Below are positions 40,017 to 48,990 of a stretch of DNA of 49,812 nucleotides, piece after piece. A program made the translations under genes and the position numbers. Origin of the DNA: an uncultured Acidobacteriota bacterium (GTDB lineage Bacteria; Acidobacteriota; Vicinamibacteria; Marinacidobacterales; SMYC01); contig CAMYKY010000013.1 in assembly GCA_947259165.1 (NCBI GenBank), forward strand, positions 1-49,812, given 5' to 3'. Below the pieces are notes generated by a model. The model did no database searches. It saw only the letters and a list, made by a program, of their open reading frames with translations, and was not told the origin of the DNA. Positions within the stretch are counted from its first letter, which is position 1, and each line of letters opens with the position of its first letter.

Positions 40017-41069
40017 ATGTCAACCACGGCTAAACAACCGCCTGCACCACCCAAGAAAGTCAATCGGCTCGGGCTTGCACAGGCCGACTACAGGGGCAAG
40101 CCCTCCACGCTGTGCAAGGGGTGCGGCCACGATTCGATCAGCAACCAGCTCATCAAAGCGTTCTACGAGTATGGAGTCGAGCCCCACCGGGTGGCGAAGC
40201 TCTCTGGTATCGGCTGCTCATCGAAAACGCCCGCCTATTTCTTGAGCAAGAGTCACGGTTTCAACGCCGTCCACGGCCGCATGCCATCGGTTGCGACAGG
40301 AGCGGTCCTTGCGAATCGTGACTTGGTTGCCGTCGGCGTCTCGGGAGACGGGGACACGGCCTCGATCGGCATTGGGCAGTTCGTTCATCTCCTCCGCCGA
40401 AATCTTCCGATCGTCTACATCGTCGAGAACAACGGCGTGTACGGGTTGACGAAGGGCCAGTTCTCGGCGACAGCAGACCTCGGGTCCAAATTGAAAACCG
40501 GAGTCGTGAATGAACTACCTGCGGTCGATCTCTGTGGGTTGGCGGTCGAGCTCGGCGCGACCTACGTTGCGCGTTCCTTCGCGGGCGATCCGAAGCAGGT
40601 CGTGACCCTCATGAAGGGCGCGTTCGGGCACAGTGGGACCGCTGTTCTCGACATCATCAGCCCTTGCGTGACGTTCAACAACCACGCCGGCTCGACGAAG
40701 AGCTACACCTGGGGTAAAGAGAACGAAGAGCTCATCCAAGATGTGGGCTTCGTTCCGTTCTTCGACGAGATCGATGTGGACTACGACGAAGGCGAGGCCA
40801 AAAAAGTCAAGCTCCACGACGGCTCGTCCATCATTCTCAAGAAACTCGAGCGCGACTACGATCCTACGAATCGACGCAAGGCCCTCGAGCTTCTCCTCGA
40901 TTCCGACGAAAAGAAGCAATTCCTCACCGGATTGATCTACCTCGACACGAAAAAAGAGAATCTCATCGAGCTACTCGACGTCGTCGACGAGCCTCTCGCG
41001 ACGTTGCCGCTCGATCGCGTCCGTCCGCCGAAAAGCGCACTGGACGACGTGATGGAGTCACTGAAGTAG
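40017..41069 (+). CDS. korB: 2-oxoacid:ferredoxin oxidoreductase beta subunit
   Basis: 350-residue TPP-binding subunit. LCKGCGHDSISNQLIKAF and GIGCSSKTPAYF supply cysteines for the 4Fe-4S cluster, SGDGDTASIGIGQFVHLLRR with IVYIVENNGVYGLTKGQFS is the TPP/Mg motif, and DIISPCVTFNNH is typical of the subunit. It starts 25 bases after korA, so they form one transcript. It faces the TonB receptor gene across a family D element. Confidence 0.95.
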   Translation: MSTTAKQPPAPPKKVNRLGLAQADYRGKPSTLCKGCGHDSISNQLIKAFYEYGVEPHRVAKLSGIGCSSKTPAYFLSKSHGFNAVHGRMPSVATGAVLANRDLVAVGVSGDGDTASIGIGQFVHLLRRNLPIVYIVENNGVYGLTKGQFSATADLGSKLKTGVVNELPAVDLCGLAVELGATYVARSFAGDPKQVVTLMKGAFGHSGTAVLDIISPCVTFNNHAGSTKSYTWGKENEELIQDVGFVPFFDEIDVDYDEGEAKKVKLHDGSSIILKKLERDYDPTNRRKALELLLDSDEKKQFLTGLIYLDTKKENLIELLDVVDEPLATLPLDRVRPPKSALDDVMESLK

Positions 41070-41105
41070 CTTTCGGTCGCATCGAGCCTGGGATGCGCCG
41101 CCGCT

Positions 41106-41217
41106 AAAAGCAAAGGAGATACGGGGATAGGAGGGGATGTGGGGATAGAAGAAACTCTCTGAAATCCCCTCATCTACAAGCATCGAATCGCGCTCATCCC
41201 CTTATCCTCTTGCTTTT
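41106..41217. repeat. Palindromic element, family D copy 2
   Basis: 112 bp with inverted ends AAAAGCAAAGGAGATACGGG and CCCCTTATCCTCTTGCTTTT; shares GGGGATGTGGGGATAGA and the core CATCGAATCGCG with 15091-15193. It occupies the convergent gap between korB and the TonB receptor gene, ending 10 bases short of the receptor stop. Confidence 0.75.
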
Positions 41218-41227
41218 CGACCGCTGA

Positions 41228-43381
41228 CTAGAAGTTGAATTTGAGCTCGGTCAGAATCTGGCGTTTCAGGATGTCTCCGAACACGTGCTGTTGAGCCTTG
41301 GCGTTGTTGAGGTTGGTGAACTTCACCGAGAGCGTCATCCTTTCCTCCGCGAACCGAACGCCGACGCCTCCGTTCACCATGGTGTAGCGCTCGGTCGGAC
41401 CATGAAAGCGCGCGTCGAGCACGTCGGTCCAGAAAGCAGTATCGGTGAAGTTCAAACTGATATTGGCGAACCACGTCCCGCTGTCGTAGTTGACACCCGC
41501 GTTGAATCGATTCGCGGGGGCAACGTTGTACTCGCCAAAATCATCGCCGTTGTCCGGAACCGGCTCGGCCTGCCAAGAGTAGTTGGCGAAAAAGCTCAAG
41601 TCGGCGGTGGCTCGTGTATTGAGACCGAGCTCAACCCCTTTGTCGCGCACACCCTCGAATGGCAGATACGTCAACTCGGCCGGAAGACGCGCCCCGTCGA
41701 CAAAAGCCGGCGGCAGCGGCCAACCTGGGGGCGGATTGTCGCTGGTGTAGAGGCGCGAGGTGGTAAACAAGATGCTGTCTTTCGTATCGTTGAGGTAGAA
41801 AGCGGCGCTGACGGTATGGCGGCCACCGAACGTTCCCGTGTAGCCGACTTCATAAGCCGTCAACCGTTCCTCGTCCAGCTCGGTGTTGCCGGTAGCTCGG
41901 ATCGGAAACACGAACACTCCAGTGGGGAGCTGTGCCGACTGCAAGATGGTGACGTCGAGAAAGCTGTTGACAAACGACGGTGCCCGGAAGGCTCGGTTGT
42001 ACGACACGCGGAACGTGTGATCGGGCGTTGGTTTGATCATGAACGTGGTGCGTGGCGAGAAGACCGCCTTGTTGAGAACGCTGAAGGCGTCCACGCGGCC
42101 GCCGACAAGCCAGCGGAAGTGATCGGAGAGAAAGATCTCGTCTTGGATGTAGAAGCCGCCTTCGGTGCGACTGTCACCACCCGGGGCGATCGATAGGTCG
42201 AATGTGTTGTAGCGGAAATTGCCGCCGTAGTTGATGAGGTGTTTCGTCCCCAGTAGTTGCGAGTTCGCGACTTCGACATCGTAGGTGTTATTCGCGAACG
42301 TGAAGTCAATGGGGTTTCCATCCACTCCGACGGCGAGAAGTGCAGGCGCCTCACCGTCGAGGATGTTGGTGAAGAAGTTGACCTTCCAGTTGTCGCGCTG
42401 GTAGTTGACCTTTCCATAGCCGAGCACCGTGCCGGATTGGATATCGAACGGGCCGATGCCCGTATGGATGATCCCGCGGGTGCCGGCGATCCCTCCGGCG
42501 AAAACGTATTTTTGTCGCCCGTCAGGATGGTCGTAGTCCACGCGAACGTCGAATTTCGGCTGTGCGGTCCCTTGGTTCTCGTAGGCCGGGTACTCTCCAC
42601 CTCCCGTGGCACCACGTTCAGGGTCGTCCACGATGGGTACGGTTCCAACCGGTCGTGCCAAGGCGTCCATCCCGAAAACTCCACCCGAGACTTTGAACGC
42701 CCAACGTTCGTTGAGCGCCTGCGCGTGCCTGACGTTCAGGTGGTAGCTCGTCCCGGTGTCGAGGTCCTGCCCCGTGGGTGCGGCGCCTCGGTTGACCGCG
42801 CCGAAACCCAAGGTGACGGCGCTGCCGTCGAGCTCCCGCGGGGTCTTGCTGATGACGTTCACCACGCCGGTCATCGCGTTGGGTCCCCACACGGCCGAGG
42901 CGGGGCCATTGATGACCTCAATCTGGGCGATCTCGCTGGTGTCGATGGGCAGGAAGTCCCACGCCACGAAGCCGAAAAAGTCTTGAAAGATGGTTCGACC
43001 ATCGAGGAGCGCGATCTGAGTGTTGGCCAACGTAGACGTAGCGCCTCGGCTGGTGATGTTGATGTCGCGTGCCGACGTCTGAGACACGTTGGCGCCGGGC
43101 ACGGTTCGAATGAGGTCTCCGTAGCTCTGGGCGCCACCGTTTTCGATGATCTCGGGGCCAATTACGGTCACCGTCGCGGGCGCGTTGACAATCTGCGTCT
43201 CGGTTTTCGAAGCGGTGACAACAACCGTCTCGGAGTATGCAAGGGGTTGTTCGGACTGCTCTTGCTCCTGTTGCTGCTGCTCTCGTTCTTGTTGGGTCTG
43301 GTCCTGGAAGGCCTCTAGTGACTCCGGAGTTAGGGTCGACGTGAACAGTATGAGGATGAAACCGATGGGAGTGCGGGTCAT
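41228..43381 (-). CDS. TonB-dependent outer-membrane receptor
   Basis: 717 residues from ATG 43381, which follows a strong AGGAGG ribosome site; an earlier in-frame start would add 18 residues without one. Signal peptide MTRTPIGFILILFTSTL, then a Gln/Glu-rich linker, a TonB-box-like SETVVVTASK, and the plug domain (about 70-185: IGPEIIENGGAQSYGDLIRT, INITSRGATSTLAN, QIEVINGPASAVWGPNAMTG). The rest is a 22-strand barrel ending in TELKFNF with terminal Phe. The ligand (metal chelate, vitamin or glycan) cannot be told; no transport neighbours are present. Confidence 0.94.
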   Translation of the reverse strand: MTRTPIGFILILFTSTLTPESLEAFQDQTQQEREQQQQEQEQSEQPLAYSETVVVTASKTETQIVNAPATVTVIGPEIIENGGAQSYGDLIRTVPGANVSQTSARDINITSRGATSTLANTQIALLDGRTIFQDFFGFVAWDFLPIDTSEIAQIEVINGPASAVWGPNAMTGVVNVISKTPRELDGSAVTLGFGAVNRGAAPTGQDLDTGTSYHLNVRHAQALNERWAFKVSGGVFGMDALARPVGTVPIVDDPERGATGGGEYPAYENQGTAQPKFDVRVDYDHPDGRQKYVFAGGIAGTRGIIHTGIGPFDIQSGTVLGYGKVNYQRDNWKVNFFTNILDGEAPALLAVGVDGNPIDFTFANNTYDVEVANSQLLGTKHLINYGGNFRYNTFDLSIAPGGDSRTEGGFYIQDEIFLSDHFRWLVGGRVDAFSVLNKAVFSPRTTFMIKPTPDHTFRVSYNRAFRAPSFVNSFLDVTILQSAQLPTGVFVFPIRATGNTELDEERLTAYEVGYTGTFGGRHTVSAAFYLNDTKDSILFTTSRLYTSDNPPPGWPLPPAFVDGARLPAELTYLPFEGVRDKGVELGLNTRATADLSFFANYSWQAEPVPDNGDDFGEYNVAPANRFNAGVNYDSGTWFANISLNFTDTAFWTDVLDARFHGPTERYTMVNGGVGVRFAEERMTLSVKFTNLNNAKAQQHVFGDILKRQILTELKFNF

Positions 43382-43459
43382 GACTACCTCCTGGCTGGGG
43401 CACCATCGAGACCGACGTTGTCTTATCTCACACAACGGTCCGACGTATCAATACTTCGT

Positions 43460-43630
43460 TCGGTTCTCGGCAAACGGCATACGGTTGCCGTGCTCGTTTG
43501 GACTGAACGCTTCTTCCACAGAGCCACGCCTGGAAGCGGCTCTAGGCCTCCGCGACGCAAAACCTTTCACCGAGGCGGGTTCGCGCAGAAAAGGGATTGG
43601 CTACAAACGAGCATCAACCGAATGCCGTTC
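43460..43630. repeat. Palindromic element, family C copy 4 (reversed)
   Basis: About 171 bp: left arm CGGCATACGGTTGCCGTGCT, right arm AAACGAGCATCAACCGAATG followed by CCG. Compared with copy 1 it is inverted; its interior GACGCAAAACCTTTCACCGA is the reverse-complement counterpart of copy 1. This copy is the exception in location: it lies between divergent genes (TonB receptor and mrp) and ends eight bases before the mrp -10 box. Confidence 0.7.
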
Positions 43631-43637
43631 TTGTGCC

Positions 43638-43643
43638 TATAAT
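43638..43643 (+). promoter_or_regulatory. -10 box of mrp, near-leaderless transcript
   Basis: A perfect TATAAT lies only ten bases before ATG 43653, so transcription would begin two to four bases upstream of the start codon. No Shine-Dalgarno is present, consistent with leaderless translation. The -35 region falls in the end of a family C element and shows no good match. Confidence 0.45.
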
Positions 43644-43652
43644 CCCCAGCAT

Positions 43653-45047
43653 ATGCTAAGTGAAAAAGACGTTCTCGATAAATTGTCCGTTGTTCGAGAC
43701 CCGGATTTGGGCCGGGACGTTGTATCGCTCGAATACGTCAAGAACATCCGTGTGTGCGCTCCCATCGTGAGCTGCGATATCGAGCTGTCGAACCCGGCGA
43801 GCATGGCCAAGGACAAGATTCGCGACGACGCGCGAAAGGCTCTTCTCGAGCTTCCGGAAATCAACGAAGCCAACGTCGAGATCAAGTGGCGGGTGACCGC
43901 ATCGCCGGAAGGCGTGAAGCGAGCTCTACCAGGTGGGCAGGTCGCTCCGGCCCCGCAAAAGCCTGAAGGGGTAAAAAACCTCATCGCTGTTGCCTCCGGG
44001 AAGGGAGGCGTTGGCAAATCGACCGTCGCCGCCAACCTGGCCGTAGCACTTCGGCAGACTGGGGCGTCCGTTGGGCTCTGCGATGCCGACGTCTACGGGC
44101 CGTCGCAAGGCACCATGTTCGGTCTGACCGCACGACCGGAGGCTGACTCCGAGCAGCGGCTCATCCCGCTCGAGGCGCATGGAGTCAAGATTATGTCCAT
44201 GGGGCTGTTAACGACGAAGGAGACGCCAGTCATTTGGCGTGGTCCCATGGCGACTCGCCTAATCCAACAGTTCATGGGCGGAGTCCTTTGGGGAGAGCTC
44301 GACTATTTGATCATCGATCTTCCTCCGGGTACCGGTGATGTTCAACTAACGCTCACCCAGAGCGTCCCGCTGACGGGCGCGGTCATCGTGACGACCCCGC
44401 AGGACGTGGCGCGCACGATCGCGGAGAAGGGGCTGAGAATGTTCCGCCCGGTTCAGGTTCCGGTGCTCGGCATTATCGAGAATATGAGCTACTTTCAGTG
44501 CTCTCACTGCCACGAGAAAACCCACATCTTCAGCCAAGGTGGCGGAGAGTCCATCAGCAGTGAGCTCGGAGTGCCGTTTCTCGGGGGCATTCCCCTGGAT
44601 CCGGAGGTGGTTCTCGCTGGAGACCAAGGAGAGCCCATAGTGGCGCGGAATCCGGACGCCCCGGTTTCGGCCGTCTACCGGGAGATTGCGACGCGGGTTG
44701 CAGCCGCCGTGGCGCGCGTCAACTTCGATAGCGACACCGCTGATCGACCGAAGGAAATTTTGGAAGAGGATGGAAAACTCAAGATCCTCTGGGCTGACGG
44801 ATCGGCGACGAGTTTCCCGTTCGACTTCCTGAGAAACCGCTGCCCCTGTGCGCTCTGTGTAGATGAGTGGAGTGGTAAGCGCAAACACCTCATTTTGTTG
44901 CTGCCGTCGAACTTCCGCCCGATGACCGTCGAGCCCGTCGGCAATTACGCCATCCAGATCGGCTGGTCAGACAGCCACAACACCGGCATCTACAGCTTCC
45001 GCGGACTGAAAGAAATGGCCGTGGAGCTCGAAGCCGCACAGAAATAG
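43653..45047 (+). CDS. mrp: Mrp/NBP35 Fe-S carrier ATPase fused to DUF971
   Basis: 464 residues from ATG 43653. A MIP18 (DUF59) domain (1-90: VLDKLSVVRDPDLGRDVVSL) is followed by the P-loop ATPase with the deviant Walker A GKGGVGKST, DADVYGPSQGTMFG, IIDLPPGTGDVQLTLTQSVP, and the cluster-binding CSHC in NMSYFQCSHCHEKTHIF. About 100 residues of DUF971 (gamma-butyrobetaine-hydroxylase-like N domain: LKILWADGSATSFPFDFLRN and CPCALC) complete it. It is predicted to carry and hand over Fe-S clusters. The longer open frame from 43146 is antisense to the receptor gene. Confidence 0.93.
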   Translation: MLSEKDVLDKLSVVRDPDLGRDVVSLEYVKNIRVCAPIVSCDIELSNPASMAKDKIRDDARKALLELPEINEANVEIKWRVTASPEGVKRALPGGQVAPAPQKPEGVKNLIAVASGKGGVGKSTVAANLAVALRQTGASVGLCDADVYGPSQGTMFGLTARPEADSEQRLIPLEAHGVKIMSMGLLTTKETPVIWRGPMATRLIQQFMGGVLWGELDYLIIDLPPGTGDVQLTLTQSVPLTGAVIVTTPQDVARTIAEKGLRMFRPVQVPVLGIIENMSYFQCSHCHEKTHIFSQGGGESISSELGVPFLGGIPLDPEVVLAGDQGEPIVARNPDAPVSAVYREIATRVAAAVARVNFDSDTADRPKEILEEDGKLKILWADGSATSFPFDFLRNRCPCALCVDEWSGKRKHLILLLPSNFRPMTVEPVGNYAIQIGWSDSHNTGIYSFRGLKEMAVELEAAQK

Positions 45048-45051
45048 CCAT

Positions 45052-45080
45052 CGGCATACGGGGCTGTTACCCGTATACCG
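45052..45080. repeat. Minimal family C hairpin, copy 5
   Basis: Only the tips of family C remain: CGGCATACGGGG, a six-base loop CTGTTA, and CCCGTATACCG. It lies in the 41-base gap between the convergent mrp and ridA genes and may act as a terminator stem. Confidence 0.5.
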
Positions 45081-45088
45081 CCACGCGA

Positions 45089-45475
45089 TCACGGTCCTGC
45101 GGCGGTGACTTCGATTTCGATGCGGGCGTCTTTCGGGAGTCGCGCGGGTTGCACGGCAGCGCGCGCGGGTGGGACGGCGACGCCTTCGAAGTAGGACCCG
45201 TAGGCTTCGTTCATCGCGGCGAACTCACTCATGTCGGCCAAATAGATGTTGGTCTTGATGATGTGCCGGGCGTTCATGTTCGCCGCTTCGAGGATTCCCA
45301 GAACGCTGTCCATACAGCGGCGTGTCAGGGCACCGATGTCGCCTTCGATCATCTCCCCGGTGGCGGGATCGAGCGGAACCTGTCCCGAAACGAAGACTAG
45401 ATTGCCCACGCGCACCGCCTGGCTGTAGGGACCAATGGGGGCGGGGGCTTTGTCGCTTCGAATCGCTTCTTTCAT
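45089..45475 (-). CDS. ridA: RidA-family reactive imine/enamine deaminase
   Basis: 128 residues of the YjgF/YER057c/UK114 family, which hydrolyses reactive 2-aminoacrylate and similar enamines. APAPIGPYSQAVRVGNLVFV, SGQVPLDPATGEM, the long helix TRRCMDSVLGILEAANMNAR, the substrate-binding Arg in VPPARAAVQPARLPKDA, and IEIEVTAAGP at the end are all typical. ATG 45475 overlaps the stop of the rel gene (ATGA), so it is co-translated with the stringent-response enzyme. Confidence 0.95.
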   Translation of the reverse strand: MKEAIRSDKAPAPIGPYSQAVRVGNLVFVSGQVPLDPATGEMIEGDIGALTRRCMDSVLGILEAANMNARHIIKTNIYLADMSEFAAMNEAYGSYFEGVAVPPARAAVQPARLPKDARIEIEVTAAGP

Positions 45476-47658
45476 GCCAGCGTGCTCCTATCGCTTTGTT
45501 CGTTTTGGGCGCCAGGCCGGGCGACGTCGAGCACGCCGTCCACGGCACGGATGGATCGAGAGATACGGTCGAGCTCCTTGACGTTCGTGATGGAGACGGT
45601 GACGTCGATCGTTCCTTTTTGATCCTCGAATGTCTTGGCCTCGACGGTGCGGATATCGGTGTTCGTTTCGGCAATGATCGAGGTGATGTCGGCAAGGATG
45701 CCTTTGCGGTCCTCTACGTTGACGGAGAGTGTGATGTCGTATTTCGTGCCCTTCTCACCTTCCCAGGACACGTCGATGCGCCGCTCGGGATCCACCATGA
45801 GGTTCAGGAGATTGGCACAACTGACCGAGTGCACCGACACACCCTTACCGCGGGTGATGTAGCCGGTGATGTTCTCACCGGGCACGGGGTTGCAGCACTT
45901 CGCTCGATAGACCATGAGGTCGTCCATGCCGTTGACTTTGATCTTGTCCTCGGTGCCTCGCAGAACCCGCCTCACCGCACGCGCCAGACTCGCTCCCGCG
46001 CCGGCCTTTTCTTCGAGTTGGTCGGACGGGATCAGCCGGGTTAGCACTTTGCGCGGCGAGACTTTTCCGTACCCGACGGCTGCGTAGAGATCGGCGTCGT
46101 TGCTGAAGCCGTATTCCTTCAGGATTTGCTGGAATGTTTCCGACTCGAGGGCCGGTTTGAGGCTGACGTCGAGGCGACGGGATTCTTTGTCGATCAATTT
46201 CTTGCCGATTTCGATGCTTCGATTCTTCTCGGTGGCGTTGAGAAACGTTCGAATCTTGTTGCGCGCACGCGCCGAGGCGACGAAGCTGAGCCAGTCACGG
46301 CTGGGCTTGTGCCCGCGGTTGGTGAGGACCTCGACGATATCTCCGTTTTTCAGCTGGTAGCGCAGCGGTACCATCAAACCGTTGACGCGAGAGCCGACAC
46401 ACTGGTGGCCGACGTCAGTATGGATGGCGTAGGCGAAGTCGACCGGAGTGGCGCCACGCGGGAACGATTTCACATCCCCCTTGGGCGTAAAGCAGAAGAC
46501 GTCTTCAGGATACAGATCGACCTTCAACTCATTCAGAAATTCGTGGGGATCGTTTACCTCGTGTTGCCATTCAATGATTTGCCGCAACCACGCGAAGTTC
46601 TTGACGTCGTCGTCCTCGAGAGGACGGCCTTCCTTGTACTTCCAGTGGGCAGCAATGCCTTGCTCAGCGACTCGGTGCATTTCCGGAGTCCGGATCTGAA
46701 CTTCGAACGGAACTCCAGAATCGGTGATGACGCTCGTGTGAAGCGAACGGTACCCGTTAGGCCTCGGCATCGCGATGAAATCCTTGATGCGACCCGGCAC
46801 TGGGCGCCAGGTGTTGTGGATGATGCCGAGCGTTCCGTAGCAGTCTTTGACGCTGTCGGTGATGATGCGTAGCGCAATGAAGTCATAAACCTGGTCGAGC
46901 TCGATGCGCTGGCGTTCCATTTTCTGATAGATGCTGTAGATACTCTTGGTGCGACCCACGATCTCGGACTGGATTCCGTTTTCGGCGAGCTCGTGCTCGA
47001 GCTTTCCCTGAATCTCGGCGATGAACTCGTACGCCCACTTCTTCTTCGCCTCGACACGAGCCGCGAGAACGCCGTAGGACTTCTGGTCGAGGTTCTTGAG
47101 GCACAACTCCTCGAGCTCGGATTTCATCTTGCCGATCCCGAGCCGGCCCGCCAAAGGTGCGTAGATCTCTAGGGTCTCGTTCGCAATCCGACTGCGCCGT
47201 TCGTCAGACAAGTGCTCCAGCGTCCGCATATTGTGCAACCGGTCAGCGAGCTTGATGATGATAATGCGGATGTCGTCCACCATTGCCATCAGCATTTTTC
47301 GAAAGTTCTCCGCTTGGCGCTCTTCCGCGGACGAGAAATTCATCTTGCTGATTTTCGTCAGGCCCTCGATGATGTGTGCTGCTTCCTCGCCGAAATATTC
47401 CTCTACGGTCTCGGCGGTCGTGAGCGTGTCCTCGACGACGTCGTGAAGAAGTCCGCACACGACGCAGACGATGTCGAGCTTCATCTCGGCCAGGATGTTG
47501 GCGACTTCGAGCGGATGGATCAGATACGGCTCACCTGATTTCCTGAGTTGGCCCCGGTGCTCGCGCGCGGAGAAAACGTAGGCACGGCGGAGCAGCTCCA
47601 AATCGCCGTCCGGCTGGTACGCGCGGACTTTCTCCAGGATATTTTCGAATCGGATCAT
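45472..47658 (-). CDS. spoT: Bifunctional (p)ppGpp synthetase/hydrolase, Rel/SpoT
   Basis: 728 residues. HD hydrolase domain (about 1-180) with H48 and H72-D73 (LLHDVVEDT) and LADRLHNMRTLEHL, complete and so probably active. The synthetase domain (about 235-345) has GRTKSIYSIYQKM, the RxKD motif as R290-IKD293, which marks bifunctional enzymes, and RPNGYRSLHTSVITD. TGS domain near 390-450 (EDVFCFTPKGDVKSFPRGAT), zinc-finger/helical region with YRAKCCNPVPGENITGYI, and C-terminal ACT domain (about 650-720). It sets (p)ppGpp levels in starvation. Read as the single long Rel of the organism, though others could exist outside the window. ridA follows with a 4-base overlap. Confidence 0.97.
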   Translation of the reverse strand: MIRFENILEKVRAYQPDGDLELLRRAYVFSAREHRGQLRKSGEPYLIHPLEVANILAEMKLDIVCVVCGLLHDVVEDTLTTAETVEEYFGEEAAHIIEGLTKISKMNFSSAEERQAENFRKMLMAMVDDIRIIIIKLADRLHNMRTLEHLSDERRSRIANETLEIYAPLAGRLGIGKMKSELEELCLKNLDQKSYGVLAARVEAKKKWAYEFIAEIQGKLEHELAENGIQSEIVGRTKSIYSIYQKMERQRIELDQVYDFIALRIITDSVKDCYGTLGIIHNTWRPVPGRIKDFIAMPRPNGYRSLHTSVITDSGVPFEVQIRTPEMHRVAEQGIAAHWKYKEGRPLEDDDVKNFAWLRQIIEWQHEVNDPHEFLNELKVDLYPEDVFCFTPKGDVKSFPRGATPVDFAYAIHTDVGHQCVGSRVNGLMVPLRYQLKNGDIVEVLTNRGHKPSRDWLSFVASARARNKIRTFLNATEKNRSIEIGKKLIDKESRRLDVSLKPALESETFQQILKEYGFSNDADLYAAVGYGKVSPRKVLTRLIPSDQLEEKAGAGASLARAVRRVLRGTEDKIKVNGMDDLMVYRAKCCNPVPGENITGYITRGKGVSVHSVSCANLLNLMVDPERRIDVSWEGEKGTKYDITLSVNVEDRKGILADITSIIAETNTDIRTVEAKTFEDQKGTIDVTVSITNVKELDRISRSIRAVDGVLDVARPGAQNEQSDRSTLA

Positions 47659-47797
47659 CGCATCAAGCGTCGCTTCAGGGGGAGGCGCAAATTCCGTATC
47701 CTGAGTGGCTTGCTATCCCGTCCATGATAGGCTTCGGTCTTCGCGGGATCAAGACCGGGGTCCCGCGGCGTTTTGAATAGCCCGGAAACTGAGTTTC

Positions 47798-47827
47798 TTG
47801 ACTGGCGCCAGCGGCGCATAATATACT
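47798..47827 (+). promoter_or_regulatory. Probable promoter of the TPR lipoprotein gene
   Basis: TTGACT (47798-47803), 18 bases, TATACT (47822-47827), with start near 47834 and a leader of about 40 bases. It reads away from the rel/spoT gene, whose own promoter was not located. Confidence 0.6.
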
Positions 47828-47873
47828 GCGCTCCCCAGTTAGTGGAGAGCTACTGGAAGAGGGGGTTTTGGTC

Positions 47874-48905
47874 ATGAGGACCCATCGTATAGTATTCATA
47901 TTACTGGCTTTATTCGCGCTCAACGGCTGCGCTGTTTCGGAAAAGTGGAACATGCTGAAGTCGCGACGCGCTTTCAAACAAGCCAACCAAGCCTACGCCA
48001 ACAAGCAGTACCCGGATGCAGTCGAGTTCTACAACAGTACGCTCGATCTCGATGACAACCCGGATCCGAGGGTTTTGGTGACGACCTATTTCTACCGAGG
48101 TAGCAGTCACCATCTCCAGTTTCGGCCGGGCATGTTTGGCGATGCTGAAAACGAGGCCCATTTGGACGCGGGCATCGAGGACTACGAGCGGGCACTCGAA
48201 TTGGCCGAGCAATATGCGGATGAGTACGAGCTGGTCGAGCCGTATCGGCAGTACTCCATGGAGCAGCTCGCCGCGATCTATCGAGACAACCTCGATGATT
48301 TCGCGAACGCTGAGTACTTCTTCAAGGGACTCATTGAGCTCGACGCCGACACCCCCGAGCGTTACTACGCGCTCGCGGACGTCTATGAGCGGTTCAACGA
48401 TGACGATGAGATGCCTTTGCTCGAGCAGGCGATCGAAGCATACAAGACGCCGGTTGAGCTCAATCCTGATGATCCGCTCGGGTATCGTCAAGTGGCGAAC
48501 CTGCTCAACAAATACGGTCGGTTCGAGGAGACGATGGACTGGCTCGCGAAGGCGCGAGATGTCAAAGCGGACGATCCCGAGGGTTACTATTTGATCGCCG
48601 TACATTACTGGGACAAGGTCTACCGGGATCCCGATCTGGATACGAGCGACAAGCGCGACTTCATCGAGCTTGGTATCGCACAGCTCGACCAGTCGCTCGA
48701 GATCAACGATGAGTATGTCGACGCGCTGATTTACAAGAATCTACTTCTCCGCGAGAAGGCCAAAGTTCAACCGGCCGACGAAGCCGAGCTCACCGCCGAG
48801 GCGAATGAGCTCCGCGACCGAGCCATGGCCTTGAAGGAAGTGCAAGACGCCGCGGCCGAGGCTGCCGCTGAGGCCGCCGGCGAAGCCCAGGAGACGGCTC
48901 AGTAG
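47874..48905 (+). CDS. TPR-repeat lipoprotein of unknown function
   Basis: 343 residues from ATG 47874, preceded by GAGGGGG eight bases upstream (a TTG at 47868 is less likely). Lipoprotein signal: MRTHRIVFILLALFALNGC, Cys being the lipidation site. The mature part is a string of TPR-like helix pairs (AFKQANQAYANKQYPDAVEF, AGIEDYERALELAEQYADE, ERYYALADVYERFN, EAYKTPVELNPDDPLGYRQV, AQLDQSLEINDEYVDALIYK) and ends in a Glu/Ala-rich helix. Probably a periplasmic scaffold anchored to a membrane; similarity to BamD-type proteins is only in general layout. A strong terminator follows. Confidence 0.78.
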   Translation: MRTHRIVFILLALFALNGCAVSEKWNMLKSRRAFKQANQAYANKQYPDAVEFYNSTLDLDDNPDPRVLVTTYFYRGSSHHLQFRPGMFGDAENEAHLDAGIEDYERALELAEQYADEYELVEPYRQYSMEQLAAIYRDNLDDFANAEYFFKGLIELDADTPERYYALADVYERFNDDDEMPLLEQAIEAYKTPVELNPDDPLGYRQVANLLNKYGRFEETMDWLAKARDVKADDPEGYYLIAVHYWDKVYRDPDLDTSDKRDFIELGIAQLDQSLEINDEYVDALIYKNLLLREKAKVQPADEAELTAEANELRDRAMALKEVQDAAAEAAAEAAGEAQETAQ

Positions 48906-48943
48906 GAAAACCTCTCTTCCGCCACCAGCTCCATAAGCTTTTC

Positions 48944-48987
48944 GGGCGAGACAGTGCTTTCGGGCGCCGTCTCGCCCTTTTTCTTTT
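48944..48987 (+). terminator. Rho-independent terminator after the TPR lipoprotein
   Basis: GGGCGAGAC (48944-48952) pairs perfectly with GTCTCGCCC (48969-48977), followed by TTTTTCTTTT (48978-48987). A textbook terminator, but the next gene's ATG starts only three bases after the T run. Confidence 0.85.
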
Positions 48988-48990
48988 GGC

